The notes beneath the pieces were generated by a model, which did not search any database, had not been told where the DNA came from, and was given only the letters and a program-made list of their open reading frames with translations. 61,762 nt of DNA from Anaerolineae bacterium. GTDB lineage: Bacteria > Chloroflexota > Anaerolineae > B4-G1. The stretch covers positions 1 through 61,762 of the forward strand of contig JADHWW010000104.1 of NCBI GenBank assembly GCA_016783285.1, read 5' to 3'. Position numbers and translations under genes: made by a program. Shown here piece after piece: positions 37,992 to 46,944 of this stretch. Every line of letters starts with the position of its first letter. Within the stretch, counting starts at the first letter, position 1.

Positions 37992-40550
37992 TTACGCAAA
38001 CGAATCGTACAAGGAACGCACGCGCAGCGCCGTGCGCGCCTGTCCGACCGTCCAGCCGTCGGGCAGGGGAGAGGTCACGGTGACGGTGCGTCCGGCGGGC
38101 AAGTCGAAGTAGTTGTCGCTGAATACGACGTCCACGCCAGCAAGCGCCAGTTCGACAAAGCGCGCCAGCGATTGGGCCGTCAAGTCAAAGACCAGTTTGT
38201 CGCCGTCCTGGCGCACGTCGGCCCTCAGCGCCGGGTTGGTCAGCGAGAGATGCTTGTTGGGCACGAAGGTCGCCACGGTGAGGGCGATCCGCTGGTCACC
38301 CTGCCGTAATTCGCACACAAAGACCACATCGCGGCGGTTGCTTGTCCTGAGCCCCTCGTCTCCGCTCGGGGTAAACTCCGTCGAAGGGCTTGTCCTGAGC
38401 CCCTCGTCTCCGCTCGGGGTAAACTCCGTCGAAGGGTCGTCGGAGATGCGGCCGGCAAAGTCCAGCGTGCAGACGTGGGTCGAGGCCAACGGCGCGGCCG
38501 GTACCGCTTCCTGGCCCTCTGCCAGCACTTCTCCGTCGAGTGTCTCCAGCGACCAGTGCACGGCCCCCTCCCACGGCTCCATCAGGTCGCTGGTCACGTG
38601 GACGCCCATCCTGAGCGGATCGTCCTCAATCGAAAGCAACACCGGCGCGTAGAAGCGTCGCGCGGCGTAATGCAGCGCTTTCCAACGGCCAAAGTAGTCC
38701 AGGCTCGACCAGGACGCGACGGGCCAGCAGTCGTTGAGCTGCCAGTAGAGCGTGCCGCTGACGCGGTGCATGTTGCGTCGCCAGTGCTCGACGCCGTAGC
38801 GGATGCCCTCGGCCTGGAGCACCATGCTCAGGTAGACCAGCGACTCAAAGTCCTTGGGCAGGCGGAAAGTATCGGTCATCTGGGCAATGATCAGACCGTT
38901 GCCGCCCATGCTGCGCTGGTGGTGTTCCATGATGTACGAAGTCATGTTCCAGTCGGCCTTGTCAGCGTAGGTGCGGATCGTCTCCAACGGCGGCAGCGAT
39001 TGGAACCCAAACTCGCTCATAAAGCGCGGGTATTGGTCACGATAAGCGGTAAACGGCTTGCGCCCGTGCCACACGTCCCAGTAATGCGCATCTCCCTGCT
39101 CCTGGCCGTTGGGATTCACGAACGGCGTATTGGACGAGGGTGAACTGGGCCAGTAGGGACGGTCGGGGTCTTCGGCAGCGCACAATTCAGGCAGGATGTG
39201 ATGGAAGAACCGGTCGTAGGCCGCTTTCCAGTCTTGCAGCCCCGGCATGTTCCACCCCCAACTGACCCACCCCCATTCCATCTCGTTGTTGCCGCACCAG
39301 AGCGCCAGGCTGGCACGGTGACGCAGGCGACGGATGTTTTCCACCGCTTCGGCGCACACGTTTTCGAGGAAGGCTTCATCGTCGAGGGGATAGATGTTGC
39401 ACGCAAAGACAAAGTCCTGCCAGACGAGGATACCGTATCGGTCGCAGAGGTCGTAGAACCGTTCCTCCTCGTAGAATCCGCCACCCCAGACGCGCAGCAT
39501 GTTCTGATGTGTTGCCGCTGCGTCGCGGACGAGGCCTTCCAGATGCTCATCGCTGAGGCGCGTGGGGAACGAGTCGGCGGGAATCCAGTTGGACCCCTTG
39601 GCAAAGATGGGCACGCCGTTGACCACGAAGGTGAACGACCGGCCCCATTCATCGTCCTCCTGCCGCAGTTCGATGGTACGCAGGCCCTTATGGTAAGTCC
39701 GCTGGTCGTGAATTTGATCCTCCGCCAACAGCAGGACGTCAACCTCGTACAGCGGTTGTTCGCCAAGACCGTTGGGCCACCAGAGTCGCGGTTGGACGAT
39801 GGGCACTTGTACGGTCTGTGGACCATCGGTGATCTGAGCGTGCGCCTCCCAGACGGGGCCATCTGGCGCAGTGACCTGGACTATCGCTGCCAGCGGGACA
39901 TCCTGCCAGCGCTCGACGGTCAGCGTTGCCTCAATCGTCACCTGGCCTTCCTCGTGATGCTGGCGCAGGTGGACGTCGTCCAGGCGCGCGACGCTGCGTC
40001 CTTCGAGGCGGATCAACTTCCATACGCCGATGGGCGGCAACTGCGGCCCCCAGTCCCAACCGAACTGGCAGCCCGCTTTGCGCAAGTATGGCCCACCGGG
40101 GATGGCCTGCGTAACACCGTGCATCGGGCGCTCGGCTTGTTTGGCGGTGATGTACTGCACGGGCGAACGAAAGAGAATAACCAATTCGTCCTCGCCCTCA
40201 CGGCGTAGCAGTGGCTTGACGTCCCAGCGGTATTGCCGGAACATGTTGTCGGTCTTGCCCACGAGTTGTCCGTTGAGCGTGACCTGGGCCAGAGTATCCA
40301 GCCCGTCGCACACCAGGAAGATACGTTCTTCGGCCAGCAGGTCGGCGTCCACGGCGAAGGTGCGCCGGTACTCCCAGTCGCTTTCGGCGATCCACTGGAC
40401 GCGCTTTTCGTTGTCGGCCACGAACGGGTCCGGGATGCGCCCGGCGGCCAACAGGTCGGTGTGAACGCCGCCGGGAATCTGGGCGGGAAGCCACTCTTTA
40501 GAATCGGCCCGGCGGAACTGCCAATCACCGGTTAAGAATTGAATGTGCAC
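37992..40550 (-). CDS. GH2-family beta-mannosidase
   Basis: The GTG at 40550 is favoured behind GGGAGG, giving 852 residues; an ATG at 40568 lies upstream of that site. Domain order is GH2 sugar-binding (LTGDWQFRRADSKEWLPAQI), an Ig-like domain and a TIM barrel. The acid/base is in LALWCGNNEMEWGW and the nucleophile in RFMSEFGFQSLPP. It lacks a signal peptide, so it probably trims beta-mannosides taken up as oligosaccharides. Near the C-terminus a perfect 48-bp tandem duplication (38341-38436) adds two identical 16-residue stretches. Confidence 0.92.
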   Translation of the reverse strand: MHIQFLTGDWQFRRADSKEWLPAQIPGGVHTDLLAAGRIPDPFVADNEKRVQWIAESDWEYRRTFAVDADLLAEERIFLVCDGLDTLAQVTLNGQLVGKTDNMFRQYRWDVKPLLRREGEDELVILFRSPVQYITAKQAERPMHGVTQAIPGGPYLRKAGCQFGWDWGPQLPPIGVWKLIRLEGRSVARLDDVHLRQHHEEGQVTIEATLTVERWQDVPLAAIVQVTAPDGPVWEAHAQITDGPQTVQVPIVQPRLWWPNGLGEQPLYEVDVLLLAEDQIHDQRTYHKGLRTIELRQEDDEWGRSFTFVVNGVPIFAKGSNWIPADSFPTRLSDEHLEGLVRDAAATHQNMLRVWGGGFYEEERFYDLCDRYGILVWQDFVFACNIYPLDDEAFLENVCAEAVENIRRLRHRASLALWCGNNEMEWGWVSWGWNMPGLQDWKAAYDRFFHHILPELCAAEDPDRPYWPSSPSSNTPFVNPNGQEQGDAHYWDVWHGRKPFTAYRDQYPRFMSEFGFQSLPPLETIRTYADKADWNMTSYIMEHHQRSMGGNGLIIAQMTDTFRLPKDFESLVYLSMVLQAEGIRYGVEHWRRNMHRVSGTLYWQLNDCWPVASWSSLDYFGRWKALHYAARRFYAPVLLSIEDDPLRMGVHVTSDLMEPWEGAVHWSLETLDGEVLAEGQEAVPAAPLASTHVCTLDFAGRISDDPSTEFTPSGDEGLRTSPSTEFTPSGDEGLRTSNRRDVVFVCELRQGDQRIALTVATFVPNKHLSLTNPALRADVRQDGDKLVFDLTAQSLARFVELALAGVDVVFSDNYFDLPAGRTVTVTSPLPDGWTVGQARTALRVRSLYDSFA
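38341..38436. repeat. perfect 48-bp tandem duplication inside the mannosidase gene
   Basis: 38341-38388 and 38389-38436 are identical. 48 bases equal 16 codons, so the frame is kept; each copy encodes PSTEFTPSGDEGLRTS. Each unit begins CTTGTCCTGAGC and ends GTCGAAGGG, that is, the dispersed CCTTCGAC/TCAGGAC element with a 25-base insert containing CCCCTCGTCTCCGCTCGGGG. Confidence 0.9.
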
Positions 40551-40569
40551 GGTTCGTTTTCCTCCCATT

Positions 40570-40611
40570 GGGGTGATTTAAGATTTGTTGATTTGAGATT
40601 GACGGATTTAC
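40570..40611. repeat. dispersed AT-rich repeat, full copy
   Basis: GGGTGATTTAAGATTTGTTG then ATTTGAGATTGACGGATTTA, matching 1788-1832 and 57566-57607 (inverted) at almost every base. It lies just upstream of the mannosidase start. The 40612-40698 remainder shows nothing. Confidence 0.75.
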
Positions 40612-40698
40612 CATCGTCAGCGCAAAAGTACAAACAGTCAACTGTCCAGTGTTTTTGCTCGCGTTTCTCATGATCTTTCTCCTTGTGACGGCTAATTG

Positions 40699-41085
40699 CT
40701 ACTCGTGTGGGCGGCGGCGCTGGCTGAGCAGCCCGCCGTTGAGCCCGCCGGCCAGGGCGACCACGGCGACCAGTAAGCCCAGGATACCGGAGGGCACGAG
40801 CACACCCAATGTGAGTACCACACTGACCAGGCTGCCGATCACGCCGTAGGTAGGCCCCCGGCCGTCGGCGGCCAGCCGGCCTGTGAACCAGCCACTCAAG
40901 AATGGGCCCAGGAACGCACTAACCATCAACATCAGTTGGATCGCTGGTACCATGCTCTCGTTGCGGCTCAAGACGCGGAACGCGATCAGCAGCGTGACAA
41001 ACGTCCAGACCATGTTCCAGCCGATGCCGACGCCGATCAACCACAAATTGGTGCCCCGTAGGTTGAAGAGTTGTCTCCAGTTCAT
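40699..41085 (-). CDS. small four-helix membrane protein next to a broken ABC ATPase
   Basis: A 128-residue protein with four hydrophobic segments (TNLWLIGVGIGWNMVWTFVT, MLMVSAFLGPFLSGWFTGRL, VIGSLVSVVLTLGVLVPSGI, LLVAVVALAGGLNGGLL). No family is recognised. Its ATG overlaps the ABC-ATPase remnant stop, so it was the downstream gene of an ABC transporter operon and has probably lost its original promoter. Confidence 0.55.
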   Translation of the reverse strand: MNWRQLFNLRGTNLWLIGVGIGWNMVWTFVTLLIAFRVLSRNESMVPAIQLMLMVSAFLGPFLSGWFTGRLAADGRGPTYGVIGSLVSVVLTLGVLVPSGILGLLVAVVALAGGLNGGLLSQRRRPHE

Positions 41086-41450
41086 GGCTCGTCTCCCGTC
41101 AATTGGGTCAATCGGCCATCGCCCAGTTCGTAGACGGCAGTGGCGAATTCGTAGATGACCGGATCGTGGGTCGCCACGACCAGCGCGGTGTCCTCCAGCA
41201 CCACGATCTGGCGGAACAGGGAGAGGATCTCCCGCCCGGTGCGGCTGTCCAGTTCGCCGGTCGGCTCGTCAGCCAGGATGAGCACCGGCCGGTTGGCGAT
41301 GGCGCGGGCGATGCACAGCCGTTGCTGCTGCCCGCCCGACAGTTCGTAAAGGCGATGGTCTAAGCGCCGTTCCAGTCCGACTAGCGTGAGGCACTCAACT
41401 GCACGGGCGTGCCGCTGTTGCGGTGCCAATCGCGTGGGGCGTGCACCTGC
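41082..41450 (-). pseudogene. 5'-truncated ABC transporter ATPase (MacB/LolD-like)
   Basis: The readable part contains the signature YELSGGQQQRLCIARAIANR, Walker B VLILADEPTGELDSRTG and the switch histidine VVATHDP, ending GRLTQLTGDEP. Walker A and the first 100 or so residues are absent. Upstream the frame runs into sequence of a different gene at about 41450. Without the P-loop it cannot bind ATP. The fusion point abuts the truncated DUF234 ATPase, so one deletion probably damaged both genes. Confidence 0.75.
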
Positions 41451-42219
41451 CACTTGCCACAGCCAGCAGGATGGCGGCATAATTGCGTGGCCTGTGCAAC
41501 ACATCCCCCAGCAGGTAAGGCGGGTCTACCAGGAAAAGACCGCCCGGCCCCAACATCAGCCGGCGTACGTTCTCTAGCACAGGCCGCCGGTCATCCCATA
41601 GTTCCAGGTAACTGGGCACGCCACCGATGATGGCGCAAGTCTCCACCTGCTGAACGGGGCTGTACCGGGGCAGAAGCAGCCGCACAGCCGGGAAGTCCAG
41701 GGGCGGCAGGAGCATGCGGCCGGTCGCTCGACCGTATAAGGCGGCCTCGTAGTGCGTTGCTTCTCGCTCCATCATCCCGATATGGCTGCCAGCCAGGACT
41801 AGAAAGAGATGAGTGGATCTGAGCCGGTGGTCTCAGACATTCTGGATAATAGAGGGGAGACCGGGTTCGGCTTCTACGGCGTAGGGAAATTCGTCTACAA
41901 CGACCAGCAACCGCTGCTCTTGAGTCAGTGCTCCCAGTTGGCCGAAGGCGGTGGCCCAGTCGCCGTAGGTGAAATCCGGCCCGGCCGGACTCTGCGGCCG
42001 GGCATAGTTATGCACCGTCCGGGAGAAACTCCGCAGCAACGTCTCCGACGAGAGGCGGCTGGCTACCCAGTAGAGGTAGGGCCGGTGGCGGGCGAAATGG
42101 AGCAGAAGAGCAGTCTTCCCGATCCTGCGTCGGCCACAAAGAATCAGAAACTGGGCTCGCTCCTGTTCCCACATCTCTTGCAAGGCCAGGAGTTCCCGCT
42201 CGCGATCTACAAAGCACAT
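41440..42219 (-). pseudogene. DUF234-type ATPase with an in-frame stop and 3' truncation
   Basis: The start at 42219 (behind GGAGGAAG) gives MCFVDRERELLALQEMWEQE, a P-loop CGRRRIGKTALLLHFA and Walker B LLVVVDEFPYAVEAEPGLPS. A TGA at 41835-41833 interrupts ..IIQNV and the same frame continues DHRLRSTHLFLVLAGSHIGM with normal family sequence (GGVPSYLELWDDRRPVLENV). TGG to TGA at a tryptophan codon is the simplest cause. The gene then stops abruptly at the ABC-ATPase junction, losing its C-terminal domain. Confidence 0.75.
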
Positions 42220-42230
42220 CTTCTTCCTCC

Positions 42231-42250
42231 ATCATAAGTGAACTTATGAT
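42231..42250 (-). promoter_or_regulatory. operator-like palindrome upstream of the DUF234 ATPase
   Basis: ATCATAAGT-GA-ACTTATGAT has perfect 9-bp arms. It ends 12 bases before the ATPase start, overlapping the region just upstream of its ribosome-binding site. A repressor binding here would block the gene; no regulator gene is adjacent. No other feature is seen in 42251-42316. Confidence 0.45.
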
Positions 42251-42316
42251 AAGCGATAGTATGATACCCATTAAATAGGAAAAGTCAACTTTATGCAGGT
42301 AGAAGCATCTACCAGT

Positions 42317-44038
42317 TTACCGCTGCCGCTCCAATCGCACCGCCACGTCACGGCTGAAAGGGGGCAGGGCGAGGATCAACCGGCCAGACTCGTCGGCGGT
42401 GGCGCGGCTCTCGGCCAGGTAGACGCCCTGCCAGGTGTCAAAGGGACGGACGGTGTAGACGCCCGGCGATAGCCCTTCGACGGTGACGGCGACGCCCGCC
42501 CGCGTCTCGCCCGGCGCGGTGTCCTGCACCCAGAGGAAACTCGTCCCTTCGCCCACCAGCCCCCAGGCCCGCAACTCTTCAACATTGGCAGCCACTTCCA
42601 GCGGGGCCGGATCCAGGTGCGCCAGGGGCAGGTCGGCCACGAAAGTCGCCAGGTGGGCCATCTGCTCGTACATCCCGCCGTCCATCCGCCCCCAGGCGCT
42701 GCTGTCGTTCCACTCCATCGGCGTGATGGCCCCGCCGCCCGCCAGACCGGCCCACAAGCCGTTGTGCAGCAACTCTGGGTGCAGCCGCTCGTCGGGGGTG
42801 CCGAACTCGCCGATAAAGTTGGGCTTTGCCTCCGCCCGCCACATCTTTTGCGTCCAGCCGGCGATGAGCGGCCCGGTGCCGACGGGGTCGTTCTTCGAGT
42901 TGTACGAGTGCATCTGCGCCACGTCCATCACCGCGTACCCGGCGGGCCACCAGGCGTCGCCGGCCTTGCTGGCCGTGGTGGGGTGGCGGTAGGGGTCGTG
43001 CTCGACGAAGTAGCGATTCACGCGCTCGTGCCAGCGGTCGGCGTGAGACCCGGCGTTGGTGCCCTCGATCTCGGAGACGGTCTGCCACAGGCCAATGGCC
43101 GGGCTGTACCCCCAGCGGGCGATGGCGTAGCGGTAGAGGTTCTCCTGCCAGGCCCAGGCCTCCGCACCGGTGAAGAACGAGTCGAGGCTACCCAGTTCGC
43201 GGAAGCCGTTGTGTGTCTCCCACAGCCCGTTGGGCCACTCGTGTGTCTCGTCGCGCAACAGGTCGTGGTCCCAGAGGGTGAAGACGAGGTAGATGGATTT
43301 GCGGGCCGCGTCTTCCACCACCAGGTCAATGACCTTCAGATCGGGTACCGAGTAGCGGTCGTAACGGGTGGCGAAGAAGGGATTGGAGTAGACAGGCCAG
43401 TAGACGAGCATGTTCTCCCCGTGTTCGGCCATCCTGCTAAACAGAGTGAAGCCTTTTCCCTCGTCCCAACCGTAGGACATCAGGTCGAAGGCATCGCAGT
43501 GGCCTACGCCGTAGAAGGGGGCGTCATCGTGGTGCGCCAGGTAGCGGGGGCTGTAGTCTGGATTCACCCAGTCGCCCACCTGGAGCCAGCCGTGGTGGTC
43601 GGAGAGAAGACAGGTGAACTGCCCGTCGTAGAGTTCGCTCTCGCCGTGCCGGTCGCGCACCTGCAAGCGGTAGCGCCACTTTCCCTCGGCCGACGGCGTG
43701 AAGCGCACGCGCCAGGCCCCCTCGCCGCCCCAGAAGCCGGGCACCAACCACTCGCGCCCGTCGGGGCCGGTGAAGACCGCCGTGAGGTCCACCTGGCGGA
43801 CGTCGTAGGGATTGTCGTAGGTCGCTTCCAGCGCGACGGCGAGTTCCAACTTCTCGTAGCGGGCCACCTCCATGCTGCTCGGCTCCACGGCCAAAATCTG
43901 CGGGGCCGGCTGCTCCGTGGCGGCGGGAGCGCAGGATGCGGTGGAGAAGGCCACTAGCATAAGCAGAAGCCACAGCGTGTAGCGAAAGAGTACCTCGGAC
44001 AGGGGAATGCACGCTGAGTCACAGTCTTTGTCGTTCAT
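42317..44038 (-). CDS. lipoprotein glycoside hydrolase with DUF5060 N-terminal domain
   Basis: A 573-residue protein with a lipoprotein signal (LLLMLVAFSTASC, lipobox cysteine near residue 36). An Ig-like DUF5060-type domain follows (LTAVFTGPDGREWLVPGFWG, then FTPSAEGKWRYRLQVRD). Then comes a TIM-barrel-like catalytic region (FYGVGHCDAFDLMSYGWDEG, GLWQTVSEIEGTNAG, KPNFIGEFGTPDERLHPELL) with probable catalytic glutamates in SEIEGTN and IGEFGT, and a C-terminal beta domain. Substrate is a polysaccharide, unspecified. It lies between mannosidase and GH3 genes on the same strand. The 44039-44180 gap holds nothing recognised. Confidence 0.8.
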   Translation of the reverse strand: MNDKDCDSACIPLSEVLFRYTLWLLLMLVAFSTASCAPAATEQPAPQILAVEPSSMEVARYEKLELAVALEATYDNPYDVRQVDLTAVFTGPDGREWLVPGFWGGEGAWRVRFTPSAEGKWRYRLQVRDRHGESELYDGQFTCLLSDHHGWLQVGDWVNPDYSPRYLAHHDDAPFYGVGHCDAFDLMSYGWDEGKGFTLFSRMAEHGENMLVYWPVYSNPFFATRYDRYSVPDLKVIDLVVEDAARKSIYLVFTLWDHDLLRDETHEWPNGLWETHNGFRELGSLDSFFTGAEAWAWQENLYRYAIARWGYSPAIGLWQTVSEIEGTNAGSHADRWHERVNRYFVEHDPYRHPTTASKAGDAWWPAGYAVMDVAQMHSYNSKNDPVGTGPLIAGWTQKMWRAEAKPNFIGEFGTPDERLHPELLHNGLWAGLAGGGAITPMEWNDSSAWGRMDGGMYEQMAHLATFVADLPLAHLDPAPLEVAANVEELRAWGLVGEGTSFLWVQDTAPGETRAGVAVTVEGLSPGVYTVRPFDTWQGVYLAESRATADESGRLILALPPFSRDVAVRLERQR

Positions 44039-44180
44039 TTCTTCATCCGTGATACTCTTTTGGGCCGAATAACCCTGGCCTATCGTCGAGCGTCTGGCGC
44101 GAAACTTTTATGCAGAACTCTCAATTCGCTGAACACCGAGCCTTTTTCAGTGCTTTCAGCGTGTTCAGAGCCTCAGTGGT

Positions 44181-46901
44181 TCAAAGCCCCCTGGTCACCT
44201 TACAACTTACCAAATCCTCGTTGATTTCCCCGAGTTTCTGAGGCGTCAACACACCTGGCACGAAGGATGCCAACTGGGTCAGGGAGAACTCCATCGCCAT
44301 GCTGAGTTGCGGGGCCAGCAGCAGGTCTCCCAGGTGTTTCTCCAGGACGGCCTTTCCCCCGGCGTCGCCCAGGATCTCCTGCAAGGTGCAGTCCACGTTC
44401 AGCCTGGTCTCGGTGCTCAGTGTGACCTCGACCGGCGGCGGAGTTTTTAACGTGAAAGAGCATTTGGCCCGGATGTCCCTGCTGGAACTGCTCACGAGGA
44501 CTTGAAACGCACCGGCTTCCGCAACCCACTGCTTTCGTTTGGGATCGTAGAAGGACAGCGCTTCAGAACCGAGCGTGAAGTGAACAGTCTTCGTCTCCCC
44601 CGGTCGAAGCGCGATCTTTTGGAACGCTTTCAGTTCTTTGTCCGGGCGCACCAGGCGGGATTCGACGTCGCGGACGTACAGTTGCGCCACTTCTTTCCCC
44701 GCGCGTGCCCCCGTGTTCTCGATGTCAACTGCGATCTGTATTTCGTCATCCAGATCATACTCGGATGCGTTCAGGGTCAGGTTGCTGTATTCAAATGTGG
44801 TGTAAGAGAGGCCGTACCCGAAAGGGAACAGCGGCTCGATTTTCTTCTCGTCATAGTAACGGTATCCCACGAAGAGCCCCTCGCCGTAGAGCACCTCTCC
44901 ATTTTCGCCGGGATAGTTGATGTACGCGGGGGTATCCTCCAATCGTTTGGGGAAGGTCGTGGGTAGTTTGCCGGATGGATTCACGTCGCCGAACAGGACG
45001 TCCGCGATACCGTTGCCACATTCCTGGCCTGGATACCACGCCTCCACCACGGCAGCGACCTGATCGATCCACCCCGTCATGGTTACGGGAGCCCCGGTGT
45101 TCAGGACGACGACGGTGTTCTCGTTGGCCGCCGCGATTTTTTCGATCAGTTCGACTTGCTTTCCGGGCAGTTCCATATCGGCGCGATCGTACCCCTCGCT
45201 CTCCCATTCGTCGCTCAGGCCGACAAAGACCAGGGCCGCGTCCGACTCGGCCGCCAACTCTATCGCCCGGGCGATAGGATCGCCGGCCACAGGGGGCAAA
45301 CATCCCAGCCTGATGGCGGCCAGCACCGGGGCGGACTGCTTGCTGTAGACGACGCCGAGTTCGTACACCTGCCCGGCGGTCAGCGCGACTTCCGCTAACC
45401 TCTCCGCCGTCCCTGCGCCAAAATATGCCTCGCCGCGAACCTGCTCTGTCCAGTTGTCAATGACCTCCCGACCGTCAACGTAGAGCCGGCTGAGGCCCGC
45501 GCTGGTGAGGCTGAACGTGTAGGTTCCGCTCTCCGGCACGGTGAATTTCCCCGTCCAGCGGGCGGAGAACTCTTTGTGATTCACTTGCGGGGAGAACTCG
45601 CCGAACCAGAAAAAGTCAATTCCCTCGTCTACCTGGGTCAGCGCCGGCTCGCCGGAAAGGTCAAAGGTGTTGAAGAACTCGCCGGTAAACCCAACGCCTT
45701 CAGCCGGGGAGAACGACGCCAGGTTGAGCACGGGAGTCATCTTGTGGTTGGTGCACCCTTGCTCATAAGACACTTTGATGGCGTCACCACAGCGCCGCGT
45801 GATACCATCCAGGGGTGTGATCGCGTAGTGTGGGTTGACCTTCGCGCTGCCGCCACCCTGAATCCGCGCCACGTTCGCGTTTGGCCCGATGACGGCGAGC
45901 GACTTTATTTCGTCCATGTTAAGGGGCAAGACGTTGTGCTCATTTTTCAGCAACACGATTGCCTCTGCCGCCGCTTCACGCGCCAGGCGGCGGTGTTCGG
46001 GTTTATCCACCGACGTTTCGGGCATCTCCTCAGGCATCTCAAACGCACCGGTCTCGATGATGACGCCGAGGATACGCCGGACTTTGTCGTCAATGACCTC
46101 CTCGCTGACGAGGCCATCCTTCACTGCTCGAACCAGTTTGTCGTCCAGGAACCTGGGCGGGCCCGGCATTTCCAGGTCCATCCCGGCGTTGGCGGCGGGA
46201 ACCGTGCTCTTTACGGCCGTCCAGTCGGAGACGACGAGCCCCTCGAAACCCCATTCCTTTTTCAGGATGTCGGTCAAGAGGTAGGGGTGTTCGGAGGCGA
46301 ACGTCCCGTTGACTCTGTTGTAGGCCGCCATCACGGTCCAGGGCCGCGCTTTCTTCACCGCAGCCCGGAAGGGGGGCAGGTAGATTTCTTGCAGCGCGCG
46401 CTCGCCTACCTCTGAACTGATGGTCATACGCTCAAACTCAGTGTCGTTGCAGGCAAAGTGTTTGATGGACGTTCCCACGTTTTGGCTCTGCACCCCCTTG
46501 ATGTAGGCGACGGCCAAACGTGCCGTCAGGTAGGGGTCTTCGGAGTAGCACTCAAAGTGCCTGCCGCCCAAAGGGTGGCGGTGAATGTTCACCGTCGGCG
46601 CCAATAGGATGTGCGCTCCTTTCGTTTTGGTCTCCTCTCCCAGCGCCGCGCCGACGCGCCCGATCAGTTCGGTGTTCCAGGTGGACGCCAACGCGATACC
46701 GACCGGGAAACAGGCAGAGGTGACCTTCCCCTTGAAACTGCCTCCCCTGGCGCCGTTCGGCCCGTCGGTCATCTTAATGGCCGGGATGCCGAGCCGTTCG
46801 ATGGGCTGGGTATGCCACATGTCCGCGCCACCGCATAAGGCCACTTTTTCCTCCAGGGTCATCTGCTCCAGTAATGCTTCGATTTGTTCTTGCGTTTCCA
46901 T
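44181..46901 (-). CDS. GH3-family beta-glucosidase with PA14 domain
   Basis: The ATG at 46901 (AGGAGG upstream) is chosen; an in-frame ATG at 46955 precedes the ribosome-binding site. The 906-residue product has the GH3 TIM barrel (MTDGPNGARGGSF, nucleophile in GLVVSDWTAVKSTVPAANAG), the alpha/beta sandwich split by a PA14 insertion (FTGEFFNTFDLSGEP to RLYVDGREVIDNW), and a C-terminal fibronectin III-like domain. PA14 often narrows the active site for oligosaccharides. No signal peptide, so a cytoplasmic oligosaccharide-trimming enzyme is likely. Confidence 0.94.
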   Translation of the reverse strand: METQEQIEALLEQMTLEEKVALCGGADMWHTQPIERLGIPAIKMTDGPNGARGGSFKGKVTSACFPVGIALASTWNTELIGRVGAALGEETKTKGAHILLAPTVNIHRHPLGGRHFECYSEDPYLTARLAVAYIKGVQSQNVGTSIKHFACNDTEFERMTISSEVGERALQEIYLPPFRAAVKKARPWTVMAAYNRVNGTFASEHPYLLTDILKKEWGFEGLVVSDWTAVKSTVPAANAGMDLEMPGPPRFLDDKLVRAVKDGLVSEEVIDDKVRRILGVIIETGAFEMPEEMPETSVDKPEHRRLAREAAAEAIVLLKNEHNVLPLNMDEIKSLAVIGPNANVARIQGGGSAKVNPHYAITPLDGITRRCGDAIKVSYEQGCTNHKMTPVLNLASFSPAEGVGFTGEFFNTFDLSGEPALTQVDEGIDFFWFGEFSPQVNHKEFSARWTGKFTVPESGTYTFSLTSAGLSRLYVDGREVIDNWTEQVRGEAYFGAGTAERLAEVALTAGQVYELGVVYSKQSAPVLAAIRLGCLPPVAGDPIARAIELAAESDAALVFVGLSDEWESEGYDRADMELPGKQVELIEKIAAANENTVVVLNTGAPVTMTGWIDQVAAVVEAWYPGQECGNGIADVLFGDVNPSGKLPTTFPKRLEDTPAYINYPGENGEVLYGEGLFVGYRYYDEKKIEPLFPFGYGLSYTTFEYSNLTLNASEYDLDDEIQIAVDIENTGARAGKEVAQLYVRDVESRLVRPDKELKAFQKIALRPGETKTVHFTLGSEALSFYDPKRKQWVAEAGAFQVLVSSSSRDIRAKCSFTLKTPPPVEVTLSTETRLNVDCTLQEILGDAGGKAVLEKHLGDLLLAPQLSMAMEFSLTQLASFVPGVLTPQKLGEINEDLVSCKVTRGL

Positions 46902-46944
46902 GATAGTGATATCCTCCTGTTCTCGTGATTTTACGTTTTGTGCC

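Noticed and set aside
41833..41835. TGA recoding (UGA as tryptophan)
   Set aside because: The gene is also truncated downstream, and TGA is used as the stop of many intact genes here, so a nonsense mutation is simpler.
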